Source: Emticicia aquatica
Lineage (GTDB): Bacteria > Bacteroidota > Bacteroidia > Cytophagales > Spirosomataceae
Reading direction: 5' to 3'
Length of the DNA: 64,000 nucleotides
Assembly (NCBI RefSeq): GCF_923079645.1
Contig: NZ_CAKLPY010000002.1
Span: forward strand, 248,001-312,000
The translations under genes were made by a program, and so were the position numbers. This document shows, one piece after another, positions 16,637-25,236 of the stretch. Position 1 is the first letter of the stretch, and the number at the start of each line of letters is the position of its first letter. A model generated the notes under the pieces. It was not told the DNA's origin, did no database searches, and saw nothing but the letters and a program-made list of their open reading frames with translations.

Positions 16637-18505
16637 TTATGATGATTTGTAAGCTGTTTCGTGATATGTTTTAATATGTGGCCCAAGAAATAATCGAGAG
16701 TAAAGTCTAATCAATGAAATACCAGCTAATATGAAGCTTGAAGCAGTAGCATAAGCCAAAACCACTTGGTTTTCGTGAATGTGACTAAATACTAAATCAA
16801 GACCAATAAAAGTTGGTGTAATCGGAAATCCAGCCAAGCCTAAACAAGCCAATAAGAAAACCATTGCAAATTTTGGATGCTCAAAAGCATGGCCATGAAA
16901 CTGATTCAAATCAATGTTTTTTTCGTAGGTTTTAAGTTTCAGAATACCCCAATAACCGACAATTCCCGAAACAATGACACCGCTCAAATAGAAAATGACT
17001 TCGGTCAATTCAAACTTTTCGTTGAATGAAATAGCAAGGGCAATCCAAAAGTGATTCATTATCAATAATAGCCAACTCATCAAAGGGCTTTTTCGCTCAG
17101 AAAACGATTTCAAAATCATCAATAAACCAATCAAGGCAAATATTCCTGGCAAATATTCGTGCGGGTGTTCGGTGCCTGTTCCAACTGTAAAAAGAAATAT
17201 TAAACCGATGATATAAGCAGGAATAAACAGCAATAAAAGTCTATTTACAGTCAAAAAATCTAGTTTTCGACCAATATTTTTGAGCGGTTTCCAAAGAATA
17301 TAATTCATAAATGAATCTAAATTCCATTCTTTTAAGCTCAATAAATAGACTGAGTATTCTATTTTCTTAGGAAGGTTATCTTCAAAAGTGTGGTGTCGAG
17401 GAACGTAATTATAGAATTGCTCACGAATTTTATAACTCACCACCGAAGGAGAAACCAATAATTGATAGGTTCTCAAGAATGCATTTCCTGCAAAGTGAAA
17501 CAACGCAAATGTTTCAAAACCCGCGGCTACTTCAATGAAAATTAAACCAATTTGGGCAATCGAAGCATAAGCAATTTGACTCTTTACGGATGACTGTACA
17601 CGTGCAATCGGAGAAGCGATAATGCTAGTTGCTAAACCAAGCAAAGCAATCAAAATCCTGACTGATATTTGATGGTCCCAAAAAGGAAAGGTGCGAAGCA
17701 ATAAAAATACGCCCAAATGCACCGAAAGCGAGCCATAAAAAATAGCACTTGATGGCGTAGGCCCTTCCATGGCTCTTGGTAACCAAGATGAAAAAGGCAA
17801 TTGAGCCGATTTAGCCGCCGCAGCCAACAAAATCATTAATGAAATAAAAACACCAATAAAACTATGATTTTCGAGATGCTCATGAACAAGTTCATAATTG
17901 CTCAATTTCAAGAATGTGATGTTTTCATGCCATAAATGATGGCTCGCCCACATCGCTAAAATCAAGCCTACGTCACCAATTCGGTAAACAGAAAATACTT
18001 TAATCGCATTTTTAACTGGCAAATATCTATCTCGGTAAAAGGCAATCAACAAAAACGAACAAATACCTAATATTTCCCATCCAATAAATAAAGTTTCAAA
18101 ATTTCCTGATAAAATCGTGATATTATAGCCTAAGTAAAAGAAAAGAATGGTATTGAAAAAACGTTTGTAGCCTCTTTCACGGTGAAGATAATAACGACTG
18201 TAAATCGTTACTAAAAATGTTAAGAAAGCACCGACTAAAATATAAACAACCGTAATTTTGTCAAAACACAAATCCACTAAAAACTCATACTCTTTCGATT
18301 TAAAAAGTACAATTTCTTTCAGATTCAATGTTGTATGTCCATCAATTAACCATATAATTACAAAAATCACTAAACTCACCAAATTGATTCCCGCTGTTAA
18401 GAATGCAACCCAAGAGATTGTACCTTCGTTTTTATCGGGAATTAGAAGACTTATAATAAAGCCCAAAAACGGTATAAAAATAAATAACTGAAGTAATTGA
18501 TTCAT
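16637..18505 (-). CDS. dabB: DabB-type proton-conducting membrane subunit (NuoL-like)
   Basis: A 622-residue membrane protein of the NADH-quinone oxidoreductase subunit L / Mrp antiporter family. It has a chain of hydrophobic helices, YSRYYLHRERGYKRFF in the early loop, WEILGICSFLLI, AAAKSAQLPFSSWLPRAMEGPTPSSA (the conserved Lys-containing helix) and a C-terminal extension. No other complex I genes are near. Its pairing with the DUF2309 gene at 18565 identifies it as the membrane partner of the Dab inorganic-carbon accumulation complex, where it is thought to use the cation gradient to drive DabA. The gap to dabA is 59 bp, to sulP 42 bp. Confidence 0.92.
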   Translation of the reverse strand: MNQLLQLFIFIPFLGFIISLLIPDKNEGTISWVAFLTAGINLVSLVIFVIIWLIDGHTTLNLKEIVLFKSKEYEFLVDLCFDKITVVYILVGAFLTFLVTIYSRYYLHRERGYKRFFNTILFFYLGYNITILSGNFETLFIGWEILGICSFLLIAFYRDRYLPVKNAIKVFSVYRIGDVGLILAMWASHHLWHENITFLKLSNYELVHEHLENHSFIGVFISLMILLAAAAKSAQLPFSSWLPRAMEGPTPSSAIFYGSLSVHLGVFLLLRTFPFWDHQISVRILIALLGLATSIIASPIARVQSSVKSQIAYASIAQIGLIFIEVAAGFETFALFHFAGNAFLRTYQLLVSPSVVSYKIREQFYNYVPRHHTFEDNLPKKIEYSVYLLSLKEWNLDSFMNYILWKPLKNIGRKLDFLTVNRLLLLFIPAYIIGLIFLFTVGTGTEHPHEYLPGIFALIGLLMILKSFSERKSPLMSWLLLIMNHFWIALAISFNEKFELTEVIFYLSGVIVSGIVGYWGILKLKTYEKNIDLNQFHGHAFEHPKFAMVFLLACLGLAGFPITPTFIGLDLVFSHIHENQVVLAYATASSFILAGISLIRLYSRLFLGPHIKTYHETAYKSS

Positions 18506-18564
18506 ATTCTTTTGTTTTGGTATTGACTGCCAATAATGTACTTAAAGACAAAGACTGACAATTT

Positions 18565-21078
18565 TTACTTAATCAAATAAACTGGAAAATTTTCTTGATG
18601 CGATTCCACCAAATCCTCAATATCTGAAACCGATTGAAGTTCTGTTTGCAATGGTTCGTAAGTCTCAAAGCCGCCATCTTTGAAATAGGAAAGCTCTTTC
18701 GATACTGGATTTACCACAACTAAGTGAATCCATTCATTGAAAAACCATTCATAGGTTTGTGCTGATTTTTGAATTGAAGCCAGCACAACATCAGTAAAAT
18801 GCTCAACAATTACTAACAAACGAATAGGGTCATGGACTTCAATCATTTGACTTGGAAGTCCAGGACGAAGGTCACCATCAATGCCATTGGCTACTCCGAA
18901 AAGTCCCATCACATTATGAGGCAATTTTGACCCTGCTCCAAGTTTATGATTATCGACTCTTGAAAAATAATATTCGAGGTTTATTCCTCCACAAACAGGA
19001 GCAACTGCATTCAGAATATTTACCAAAAACTTGCCTTCAGGGTCAACTTTATAATCGAAAGAATTCATAAAAGAACGACGGTCAAGAAATAGATTTTCTG
19101 ACATCCCCCTTCTTCCGACAATACAAAGAGCATTGGTAGCATGGTTGAGTTCGGGACGAGGCTCAAACAATGAAACTGAGCGAGTTCTGATTTTTTCGTG
19201 AATTTCTTCAGCACTCAATTTCGTATCAATTGACTCAAATCTTCTCGAACGTTCTTTGGCATTAAAATCTAATCCTTTTGCAAAAAGAAGTTCATTTTTG
19301 GCATGTTTTATCTGATTTTCTTCCGAAAGAATATCAATATCATAAAAAGCAATTTCATCACGTGTGGTATCGTGCAATGCTCCCACAAACTGTGTACTTT
19401 CGGGAATATCAATACCTTGTGTTTTCAAAATTGCCCTAACACCCACATGATTCGCCATAAAACTAACCACTCTCGCATTAATAGAACCTGGCCTTCCTGA
19501 ACAAGCTCCGCAATCATAACCAGCATAATGCGTATTATTTACACTACTCGCTCCATGACCAACCACATAAACAATTGATGCAAAATCTTTCACTAAACCG
19601 ATGCTATTGAGCAAGTTTCCCACACGAAAAGCCATTTCTTCCACAGTAAAACCAATTTGAAGACCATCTTCTTTATCATCAATATTTTTGTTTTCGATGG
19701 AAAGTGTCGATGATTTATCCATGTGTTTGAATGAAGAAACCGTTGCGGCATTTTCAGAAGGACGGAAGATATTGAGAAACAAACGAAATGCCGACCAAAA
19801 GCCAACTGTCTGGGCTATAAACCAACCACTAAAAAGTGAATGCGTCTGCTTTCCGAAATGAATATCATTGTTTTTCTTGGCCTTGGCATTCTCAATTTCC
19901 TCTTTTATCAAATATTTGGGTGTTACTGGTGCTGGGCATTGCTTTGTTGATGAATTGGCATGAACAGGTTTGTAGAAAAACTCCACACCAAAAAAGCCCG
20001 CTGTGCCATAAGTTTGGCATCCTTCATCAAATTTTTCTAAGTAACGTCTAATCGAACACTCACGGTCATCAATACAAAACATCGCTTGAAAAGTCTTCTC
20101 TTTGCTACTTTCAATGTGTTTTTTATCCATCTTTATTCCCGCAAGTACTTGGTCATAATAAGTCCATTCAAAAGCATCTTGCCAAATCTCTAATAACTCG
20201 CTCAGTTCATTTTTTGGTACATCAGCAAACAAATCGGTTTGGGTTTCCAAACGATGACTTAGCGATGTCCAGTTTTCACCAAACTTTGTATCAAGTGCAT
20301 CAATTTCGAGTAATAACTCAAATATGATGAGTTCTTTTAATGAAATTTTCTTTTGGTCTAACAACGTTTGTGGTAGATCCTCAACTGCCGAAACCATGCC
20401 CGACCAACCCTGATGAGCAAATTGTTGGTCAAAAACATATTGATTAAAAAGAGATTTGTCTTCAACCACAATTGTCAACAATTCTTCAATGGTGCATTCT
20501 CCTTTCAACAATAAATTTTTGGCTCTACTACTCTTAAAAAAACTAGAAAAAGTATTTTGCTCAATTTCTCTCATCGAAGCCAAAAATCCCTTGTGAGAAA
20601 CAGGGAAACTCCAAATCGAAATACCTTGGTCGAGGTAACTGCACAAAATCCTGAATAAAAGTGGATGCACTAATAAATCAAGGTCGATATAGTACTTTTT
20701 CTTCCAATTTGAACGTAGTACGCCGATTCGTGGCGAAATTGAAGTATCATATTTTCCGTAAAGAGCCTTCGCTTTCCACTCTTCTGCTTGAGTTTTCCCT
20801 TTTCGTTCGATAATTTTTCTCTCAAGAATAGCTGGATTGATTTGTTTTTTATCATAAAGCATTCGATACTCATCCAATGAGAGCGAAACTTTATATCCAA
20901 ACAGTTTTGATGCTCTACGAATGGCATCATAAAACTTTGAATCTTGAAAAGCATGCAGCGTGTTGTGATGAACAAAGTCTTTTAGCGGGGCTTGTGCTGG
21001 CAAAAAGTGCTTTAGTTCATGCAAAAGCTCATGTTCATCGAATCGTGACGACGACCCGTTTGAATGGTTCTTTTTCAT
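18565..21078 (-). CDS. dabA: DabA (DUF2309), carbonic-anhydrase-like subunit of inorganic carbon uptake complex
   Basis: An 837-residue soluble subunit that hydrates CO2 to bicarbonate in a one-way, energy-coupled manner with DabB. The zinc ligands known for the family are present at matching spacing: Cys335 and Asp337 in FCIDDRE, His508 in VVGHGAS, and Cys523 in GYDCGACSG (15 residues after the His, as in characterised DabA). The N-terminal HHNTLHAFQ motif near residue 37 is also typical. The length fits. It is the first gene of a minus-strand group with dabB and sulP and has a near-consensus promoter upstream. In a non-autotroph such a system would feed bicarbonate to carboxylases. Confidence 0.95.
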   Translation of the reverse strand: MKKNHSNGSSSRFDEHELLHELKHFLPAQAPLKDFVHHNTLHAFQDSKFYDAIRRASKLFGYKVSLSLDEYRMLYDKKQINPAILERKIIERKGKTQAEEWKAKALYGKYDTSISPRIGVLRSNWKKKYYIDLDLLVHPLLFRILCSYLDQGISIWSFPVSHKGFLASMREIEQNTFSSFFKSSRAKNLLLKGECTIEELLTIVVEDKSLFNQYVFDQQFAHQGWSGMVSAVEDLPQTLLDQKKISLKELIIFELLLEIDALDTKFGENWTSLSHRLETQTDLFADVPKNELSELLEIWQDAFEWTYYDQVLAGIKMDKKHIESSKEKTFQAMFCIDDRECSIRRYLEKFDEGCQTYGTAGFFGVEFFYKPVHANSSTKQCPAPVTPKYLIKEEIENAKAKKNNDIHFGKQTHSLFSGWFIAQTVGFWSAFRLFLNIFRPSENAATVSSFKHMDKSSTLSIENKNIDDKEDGLQIGFTVEEMAFRVGNLLNSIGLVKDFASIVYVVGHGASSVNNTHYAGYDCGACSGRPGSINARVVSFMANHVGVRAILKTQGIDIPESTQFVGALHDTTRDEIAFYDIDILSEENQIKHAKNELLFAKGLDFNAKERSRRFESIDTKLSAEEIHEKIRTRSVSLFEPRPELNHATNALCIVGRRGMSENLFLDRRSFMNSFDYKVDPEGKFLVNILNAVAPVCGGINLEYYFSRVDNHKLGAGSKLPHNVMGLFGVANGIDGDLRPGLPSQMIEVHDPIRLLVIVEHFTDVVLASIQKSAQTYEWFFNEWIHLVVVNPVSKELSYFKDGGFETYEPLQTELQSVSDIEDLVESHQENFPVYLIK

Positions 21079-21115
21079 GAAGACTTTTCTTAAATAAAAA
21101 ATATAAAAAGCTATA

Positions 21116-21145
21116 CAAAGTCACCACTGATTCTACTTACTCAAA
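21116..21145 (-). promoter_or_regulatory. Candidate dabA promoter (TTTG-N18-TGACTTTG)
   Basis: On the minus strand TTTG (complement of 21142-21145) and TGACTTTG (complement of 21116-21123) are 18 bp apart. One base differs from the Bacteroidota consensus TTTG-N(18-20)-TAnnTTTG. The distance to the dabA ATG gives a leader of about 30 nt. Confidence 0.45.
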
Positions 21146-21292
21146 ATAATGTGTAAAAATCAAATACGTGCTGAACTTTTAACAAATGAACTATATGGCT
21201 CTGAAATCAATATCAAAAAGGAATTAAAAACCTTTAATCTCAATTAATAGAGTAAATTATTTGTTTGGAAGCTGTAAAAACTTGAATGAGTA

Positions 21293-21670
21293 TCAAATTC
21301 TGATATTTCGAAAGCGTATAAACTTTGCTTGATGATAAGCAATGGGGCAGAAATCACTAAATAAAAAGTCAAATTGTTGAAATTTTGTGAAATATTTAGC
21401 GATAAAAAAACTATTTTCTAAAAAATCTACATTTCCCAAGAAATCCAATTCGGATTCATGGTCAGCATCTTCCTCAACATTCTCTTCAATTTCTTCAGGT
21501 AAAAAATAAATTTGAGGCTTGTTTTTATGAGAATTCTCCGAAGGAACTTGATTTAATCTAATATTTTGAGGTTTTTCAACGCTCAATATCTTTTGCTCAA
21601 AATGGCTCGGAAATGTATTGAAACTCAATACATTTAGCACAAACCATACGATTGGCAAAAGCATTTTCAT
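21293..21670 (-). CDS. Small secreted protein of unknown function
   Basis: The product has 125 residues from the ATG at 21670, which starts a hydrophobic signal-like segment (MLLPIVWFVLNVLSF). The in-frame start at 21718 adds a less credible leader. The middle is strongly acidic (LPEEIEENVEEDADHESELDF) and the end is aromatic and basic (CPIAYHQAKFIRFRNIRI). I recognise no family. The acidic block followed by a hydrophobic/aromatic tail suggests a periplasmic or membrane-associated protein. It lies upstream of dabA in the same direction, but about 210 bp separate them and dabA has its own promoter candidate. Reality as a gene is likely, not certain. Confidence 0.6.
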   Translation of the reverse strand: MKMLLPIVWFVLNVLSFNTFPSHFEQKILSVEKPQNIRLNQVPSENSHKNKPQIYFLPEEIEENVEEDADHESELDFLGNVDFLENSFFIAKYFTKFQQFDFLFSDFCPIAYHQAKFIRFRNIRI

Positions 21671-21840
21671 AAATAAACATTTATATAGATCTGATTTTAA
21701 TCTTATCAAATATAACAAAAGTATTTAGACAAAAACAAGGTTTTGTACATCAAAAACGGCTTTTTTTGGATTATTCTTTGAAAAAGAGAACAAAATATTT
21801 GAATTCTATCATTAATTTTTTTTAATGTTTATATACAAAA

Positions 21841-21867
21841 AAGCCACGATTTTTAAAACCGTGGCTT
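21841..21867 (-). terminator. Terminator after the first TonB/MORN gene
   Basis: An 8-bp GC-rich stem (AAGCCACG at 21841-21848 with CGTGGCTT at 21860-21867) is followed by a T-run on the minus strand. It lies about 35 bp past the stop at 21904. Confidence 0.82.
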
Positions 21868-21903
21868 AGATATTTTAGCCTGAAAGATTTACTCCCAAGT
21901 AAA

Positions 21904-22710
21904 TTATAGTTGAAACGTTACAGGCAAAATATACATTTGTTTTGCAGCACGGTTATGGTGCTTCGCAGGCAACCACTTTGGCATTTCTTTGACCATTTTC
22001 AACACAGCATTATCAAAAGCTGTTCCCAATGATTCTTCAATTTTTGGGTCAGCAATTGTACCATCTTCGTTTACCCAAAAACTTACCACAACTTTACCTG
22101 AAATTTTACTTGCAACAGCTTCGGCAGGATAAACAAGGTTTTTCTTCAAATATTCACTCATTACAAGCTGTCCACCCATAAATAATGGCAATAAACGTTC
22201 GCCTACACTCTTTTTTAATAAAGCACTGCCATCTTCATTCCAATATTCTTCCTTGATTCTATTGCCATTTTCATATACTTCAATGCTACTCATTTGCCCA
22301 TTAGGGAAATAAAATTTCCATTCACCAGTAGGCATATTTTCATCATAAACGCCTTCGTAATCTACCACTCCATTCGGGCGATAAAACTTAAATTTACCGT
22401 TTTTCATTTCCAATTTTTCATCAGCAAATGAACCTTCCATTCTTAAAAATCCTTCCGCATTAAATTCGGTAACATCGTAGATTCCACTACTATTTTTCTT
22501 CTTTATTTGAATAAATTTTGCAGCTTCTAATGATTTTACTTCTTCATAATTAGCATTAAAATACTTTCGACTAATATCATTAGAAGATAAATCAATTTTT
22601 GAACTTATTTTTTCTGAAACCTTCGCATAAATTAGTGAATGCTCAGAAGTTTGTGCGAAAGCCGAAATTCCGCAACTCAAGATAACAGCAGAGGTTAAAA
22701 CTTTTCTCAT
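21904..22710 (-). CDS. TonB C-terminal domain protein with MORN-like repeats (copy 1)
   Basis: A 268-residue exported protein. A signal peptide (VLTSAVILSCGISAFAQ) is followed by a central part with MORN/YwqK-like repeats (NGKFKFYRPNGVVDYEG, TGEWKFYFPNGQMSSIEVYENG). The last about 85 residues are a TonB C-terminal domain (MSEYLKKNLVYPAEAV, KISGKVVVSFWVNEDGTIADPKI, LKMVKEMPKWLPAKHHNR). There is no N-terminal membrane anchor with a Pro-rich linker as in classical TonB, so direct energy transduction is doubtful. A tandem paralogue follows at 22901. Both probably act in the periplasm as adaptor or cell-surface proteins. Codon use resembles its neighbours. Confidence 0.85.
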   Translation of the reverse strand: MRKVLTSAVILSCGISAFAQTSEHSLIYAKVSEKISSKIDLSSNDISRKYFNANYEEVKSLEAAKFIQIKKKNSSGIYDVTEFNAEGFLRMEGSFADEKLEMKNGKFKFYRPNGVVDYEGVYDENMPTGEWKFYFPNGQMSSIEVYENGNRIKEEYWNEDGSALLKKSVGERLLPLFMGGQLVMSEYLKKNLVYPAEAVASKISGKVVVSFWVNEDGTIADPKIEESLGTAFDNAVLKMVKEMPKWLPAKHHNRAAKQMYILPVTFQL

Positions 22711-22900
22711 TTGACGTTTTCCTTTTGGGTTTATTATTTAGCACACAAATTTCTTTTTAGTTGAAATTTGGGATACGATTTGTATCCGCTTAATAACTTT
22801 TCAAATACTATGCCAAAAGTTTTATTAAGTCATTTTAAAATATTGAGCATGAGAAAACGACAAAAAGCAAAAACAGAAGAAAAATGAAGAGAGCAATAAA

Positions 22901-23710
22901 TTACTTTGTTCGCATAGTAATAACAATTGGCATCGTATATTTTGCCCTAACGAGTCTATTATGTAATTTAGCAGGAATCCATTTTGGCATTTGGTCAAGC
23001 ACTTTAAATGCCGCTTCATCCAAAGCACGATTCAATGATAATTCAATTTTAGGGTTAGAAAGTGTACCATCTGGTTCGACAATAAAACCAATCGCCATTT
23101 TACCAACAATCTTGTTCTTCACGACTTCTTCGGGCAATTCGATTGTTCGTTGAACAAACCTATCCATTTCATTAACTCCACCAGGAAAACTAGGTTTTTC
23201 TCTTACTGAAAGCGTAATATCTGCCAGTTTACTACCATCTTCATTGAAATACTCGGCATCAACCAGCAGCCCATCTTCATATAATTCTTTTCCACTCAAT
23301 TGACCATTGGTGTGATAATAGTACCACTGCCCAACTTGTACATCATTTTTATAGAAACCTTCGTTGTCAATCAAATTTCCATTAGGATAATACAACCTAA
23401 ATGGTCCATTTTTAATGTCATAAGCCGTATTTGTCACATAAAGCTCCATTGATGGTCTTTTATCAATTTTGTATTCACAAACCTGATAAAGTTTTTCGGC
23501 AACTTGCTTAAATTCACGATAATAAGCAGCATCTTGAGCAGTTTTAACTTCTTTTTTATTGTTTCCGTAGTATTTAGTAACTACTTGCTCATTATTTTGC
23601 TTTGAATCTGTACCAATCACAACTACCGAAACTGGCAATTGATTTTGCCCTTGAGCATAAAAGTGGCTTAAAAGTACACTTGTGAAAGCGACTATTCTAA
23701 ATTTATTCAT
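22901..23710 (-). CDS. TonB C-terminal domain protein with MORN-like repeats (copy 2)
   Basis: A 269-residue paralogue of the gene at 21904 with the same domain order. A signal peptide ends near AQGQ; MORN-like units follow (NGPFRLYYPNGNLIDNEG, VGQWYYYHTNGQLSGKELYEDG), then the TonB C-terminal domain (VQRTIELPEEVVKNKIVGKMAIGFIVEPDGTLSNPKI, LDQMPKWIPAKLHNR). The two proteins are clearly homologous but well diverged, so the duplication is not recent. The gap between them is 190 bp, with no hairpin, and a well-formed promoter lies just upstream of this copy. They may be transcribed together from it. Confidence 0.85.
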   Translation of the reverse strand: MNKFRIVAFTSVLLSHFYAQGQNQLPVSVVVIGTDSKQNNEQVVTKYYGNNKKEVKTAQDAAYYREFKQVAEKLYQVCEYKIDKRPSMELYVTNTAYDIKNGPFRLYYPNGNLIDNEGFYKNDVQVGQWYYYHTNGQLSGKELYEDGLLVDAEYFNEDGSKLADITLSVREKPSFPGGVNEMDRFVQRTIELPEEVVKNKIVGKMAIGFIVEPDGTLSNPKIELSLNRALDEAAFKVLDQMPKWIPAKLHNRLVRAKYTMPIVITMRTK

Positions 23711-23740
23711 GTTTTGGGTTACTGCTGTTTACTATATTCA

Positions 23741-23772
23741 CAAAAATAAATGGAAGTTTTTGTATTTTCAAA
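23741..23772 (-). promoter_or_regulatory. Promoter of TonB/MORN copy 2 (TTTG-N20-TATTTTTG)
   Basis: On the minus strand TTTG (complement of 23769-23772) and TATTTTTG (complement of 23741-23748) are exactly 20 bp apart, matching the Bacteroidota primary-sigma consensus in full. The ATG at 23710 is about 30 bases downstream. Confidence 0.6.
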
Positions 23773-23843
23773 ATTATTTGAAAGACTTTTAGTGTCTTAA
23801 AATTATTAACACCTATAAAAATCATCATTATTGTTAATAAAAA

Positions 23844-23868
23844 AGTCCAAACAAAAACTGTTTGGACT
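23844..23868 (-). terminator. Terminator after hisB
   Basis: A 9-bp stem (AGTCCAAAC at 23844-23852 with GTTTGGACT at 23860-23868) and a 7-nt loop are followed by T residues on the minus strand. It lies just past the hisB stop at 23891. Confidence 0.85.
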
Positions 23869-23890
23869 CAAAATAACATTTCTTTTTTTC

Positions 23891-25027
23891 TTATAAAACT
23901 CCTTTTGTACTTGGCAAAGAGTTCATTTCATTGAGATTTCTTTTGACTGCCATTTTAATTGATTTGGCAAAAGCTTTAAAAATTGCTTCAATTTTATGAT
24001 GCTCATTTTGTCCTTCACACTTAATGTTTAAATTACATTTTGATGTATCAGAAAACGATTTAAAGAAATGGTAAAACATTTCGGTTGGCATTTCTCCAAT
24101 TTTTTCACGCTTAAAATCTGCATCCCAAACTAACCAAGGTCGGCCTGAAAAATCAATAGCAACTTGAGCAAGGGCTTCGTCCATTGGCAATAAAAAACCA
24201 TAGCGATTTGTTCCTTTTTTATCTCCTAAAGCTTTCAAATAAGCTTCACCAAGGGCCAAAGCTGTATCTTCAATCGTATGATGTTCGTCGATATGTAAAT
24301 CTCCCTCAACCGAAATCTTCAAATCAGCACCCGAATGTTTTGCCACTTGGTCAAGCATGTGGTCATAAAATCCAAGTCCTGTATGAATATCTGACTTTCC
24401 AGTTCCATCAAGATTCAATTCGATTTTTATTTTCGTTTCCTTCGTATTTCGCTCAATAAAAGCAATTCGTTCTGGAAGTTTCAAGAACTCATAAATTTCA
24501 TCCCAATCATTACTTATCAGTTTAGTTGCTTCTTTTTGGGGCGGAGTCAAGCCTTCAACCAAGTTATTCGTCAAACCATCGACTATAAAAATTGCTTTTG
24601 CTCCTAAATTCACTGCTAATTGAACATCCGTTGCTCTATCTCCAATAACATAGGAATTAGCCAAATCGTACATTTCATTATTCAAATATTCGGTCAATAA
24701 AGCAGTTCCTGGCTTGCGAGTTGGTTGGTTTTCATGAGGAAAACTACGGTCGATGTGAATCGCTGAAAAACGAATATTTTCATTTTCCATTGTTTTCAAC
24801 ATTTTATTATGGGCAGGCCAAAAGGTATCTTCTGGAAAAGATTCTGTACCGAGTCCATCCTGATTTGTTACCATAATGAGCTTATAATCAGTTTCTTCAG
24901 CAATTTTTCTGAGATTTGAAAGGGCTTTTGGTAGAAATTCTAATTTTTCGAGCGAATCAATTTGAAAATCTGATTTTGGCTCATCAATGATTGTACCGTC
25001 ACGGTCTATAAAAAGGAGTTTTTGCAT
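23891..25027 (-). CDS. hisB: Bifunctional histidinol-phosphatase / imidazoleglycerol-phosphate dehydratase
   Basis: A 378-residue fusion catalysing two steps of histidine synthesis. Residues 1-165 form a HAD-type phosphatase (catalytic Asp8 and Asp10 in [15 protein letters not shown], then RKPGTALL and [12 protein letters not shown]). From about residue 185 comes the dehydratase with the metal-binding HHTIED and the later [10 protein letters not shown] pair. This bifunctional form is found in Bacteroidota and enterobacteria. The gene is alone; no other his gene is in the window, so it is outside a his operon here or the operon is scattered. The phosphatase opening is compact and intact. Confidence 0.97.
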   Translation of the reverse strand: MQKLLFIDRDGTIIDEPKSDFQIDSLEKLEFLPKALSNLRKIAEETDYKLIMVTNQDGLGTESFPEDTFWPAHNKMLKTMENENIRFSAIHIDRSFPHENQPTRKPGTALLTEYLNNEMYDLANSYVIGDRATDVQLAVNLGAKAIFIVDGLTNNLVEGLTPPQKEATKLISNDWDEIYEFLKLPERIAFIERNTKETKIKIELNLDGTGKSDIHTGLGFYDHMLDQVAKHSGADLKISVEGDLHIDEHHTIEDTALALGEAYLKALGDKKGTNRYGFLLPMDEALAQVAIDFSGRPWLVWDADFKREKIGEMPTEMFYHFFKSFSDTSKCNLNIKCEGQNEHHKIEAIFKAFAKSIKMAVKRNLNEMNSLPSTKGVL

Positions 25028-25180
25028 TTTCTCTGGTTGTCTTTTAAAAGCTCAAAATTAGGCATGATTTCAATGAAATGCCAAAAATGGCAAACAAGTA
25101 TATTTTATTGAACAACCTATTTAAACTAAATAAATTATCAAAACTATAAATTCAAAATATTTTGAATTTATTATAAATTT

Positions 25181-25218
25181 AAAAATCCGTCAATCTAATT
25201 AAGAATTTACGGATTTTT
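25181..25218 (-). terminator. Terminator after the GMC oxidoreductase gene
   Basis: Arms AAAAATCCGT (25181-25190) and ACGGATTTTT (25209-25218) form a 10-bp stem with an 18-nt loop. The T-run of the minus strand is part of the arm. It lies about 20 bp past the stop at 25237. Confidence 0.78.
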
Positions 25219-25236
25219 AAGGTAAATAAAGTATTG

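Noticed and set aside
25151..25166. Palindrome TTCAAAATATTTTGAA near the GMC terminator
   Set aside because: All-AT palindromes of this size are expected by chance in such DNA; no link to a gene.
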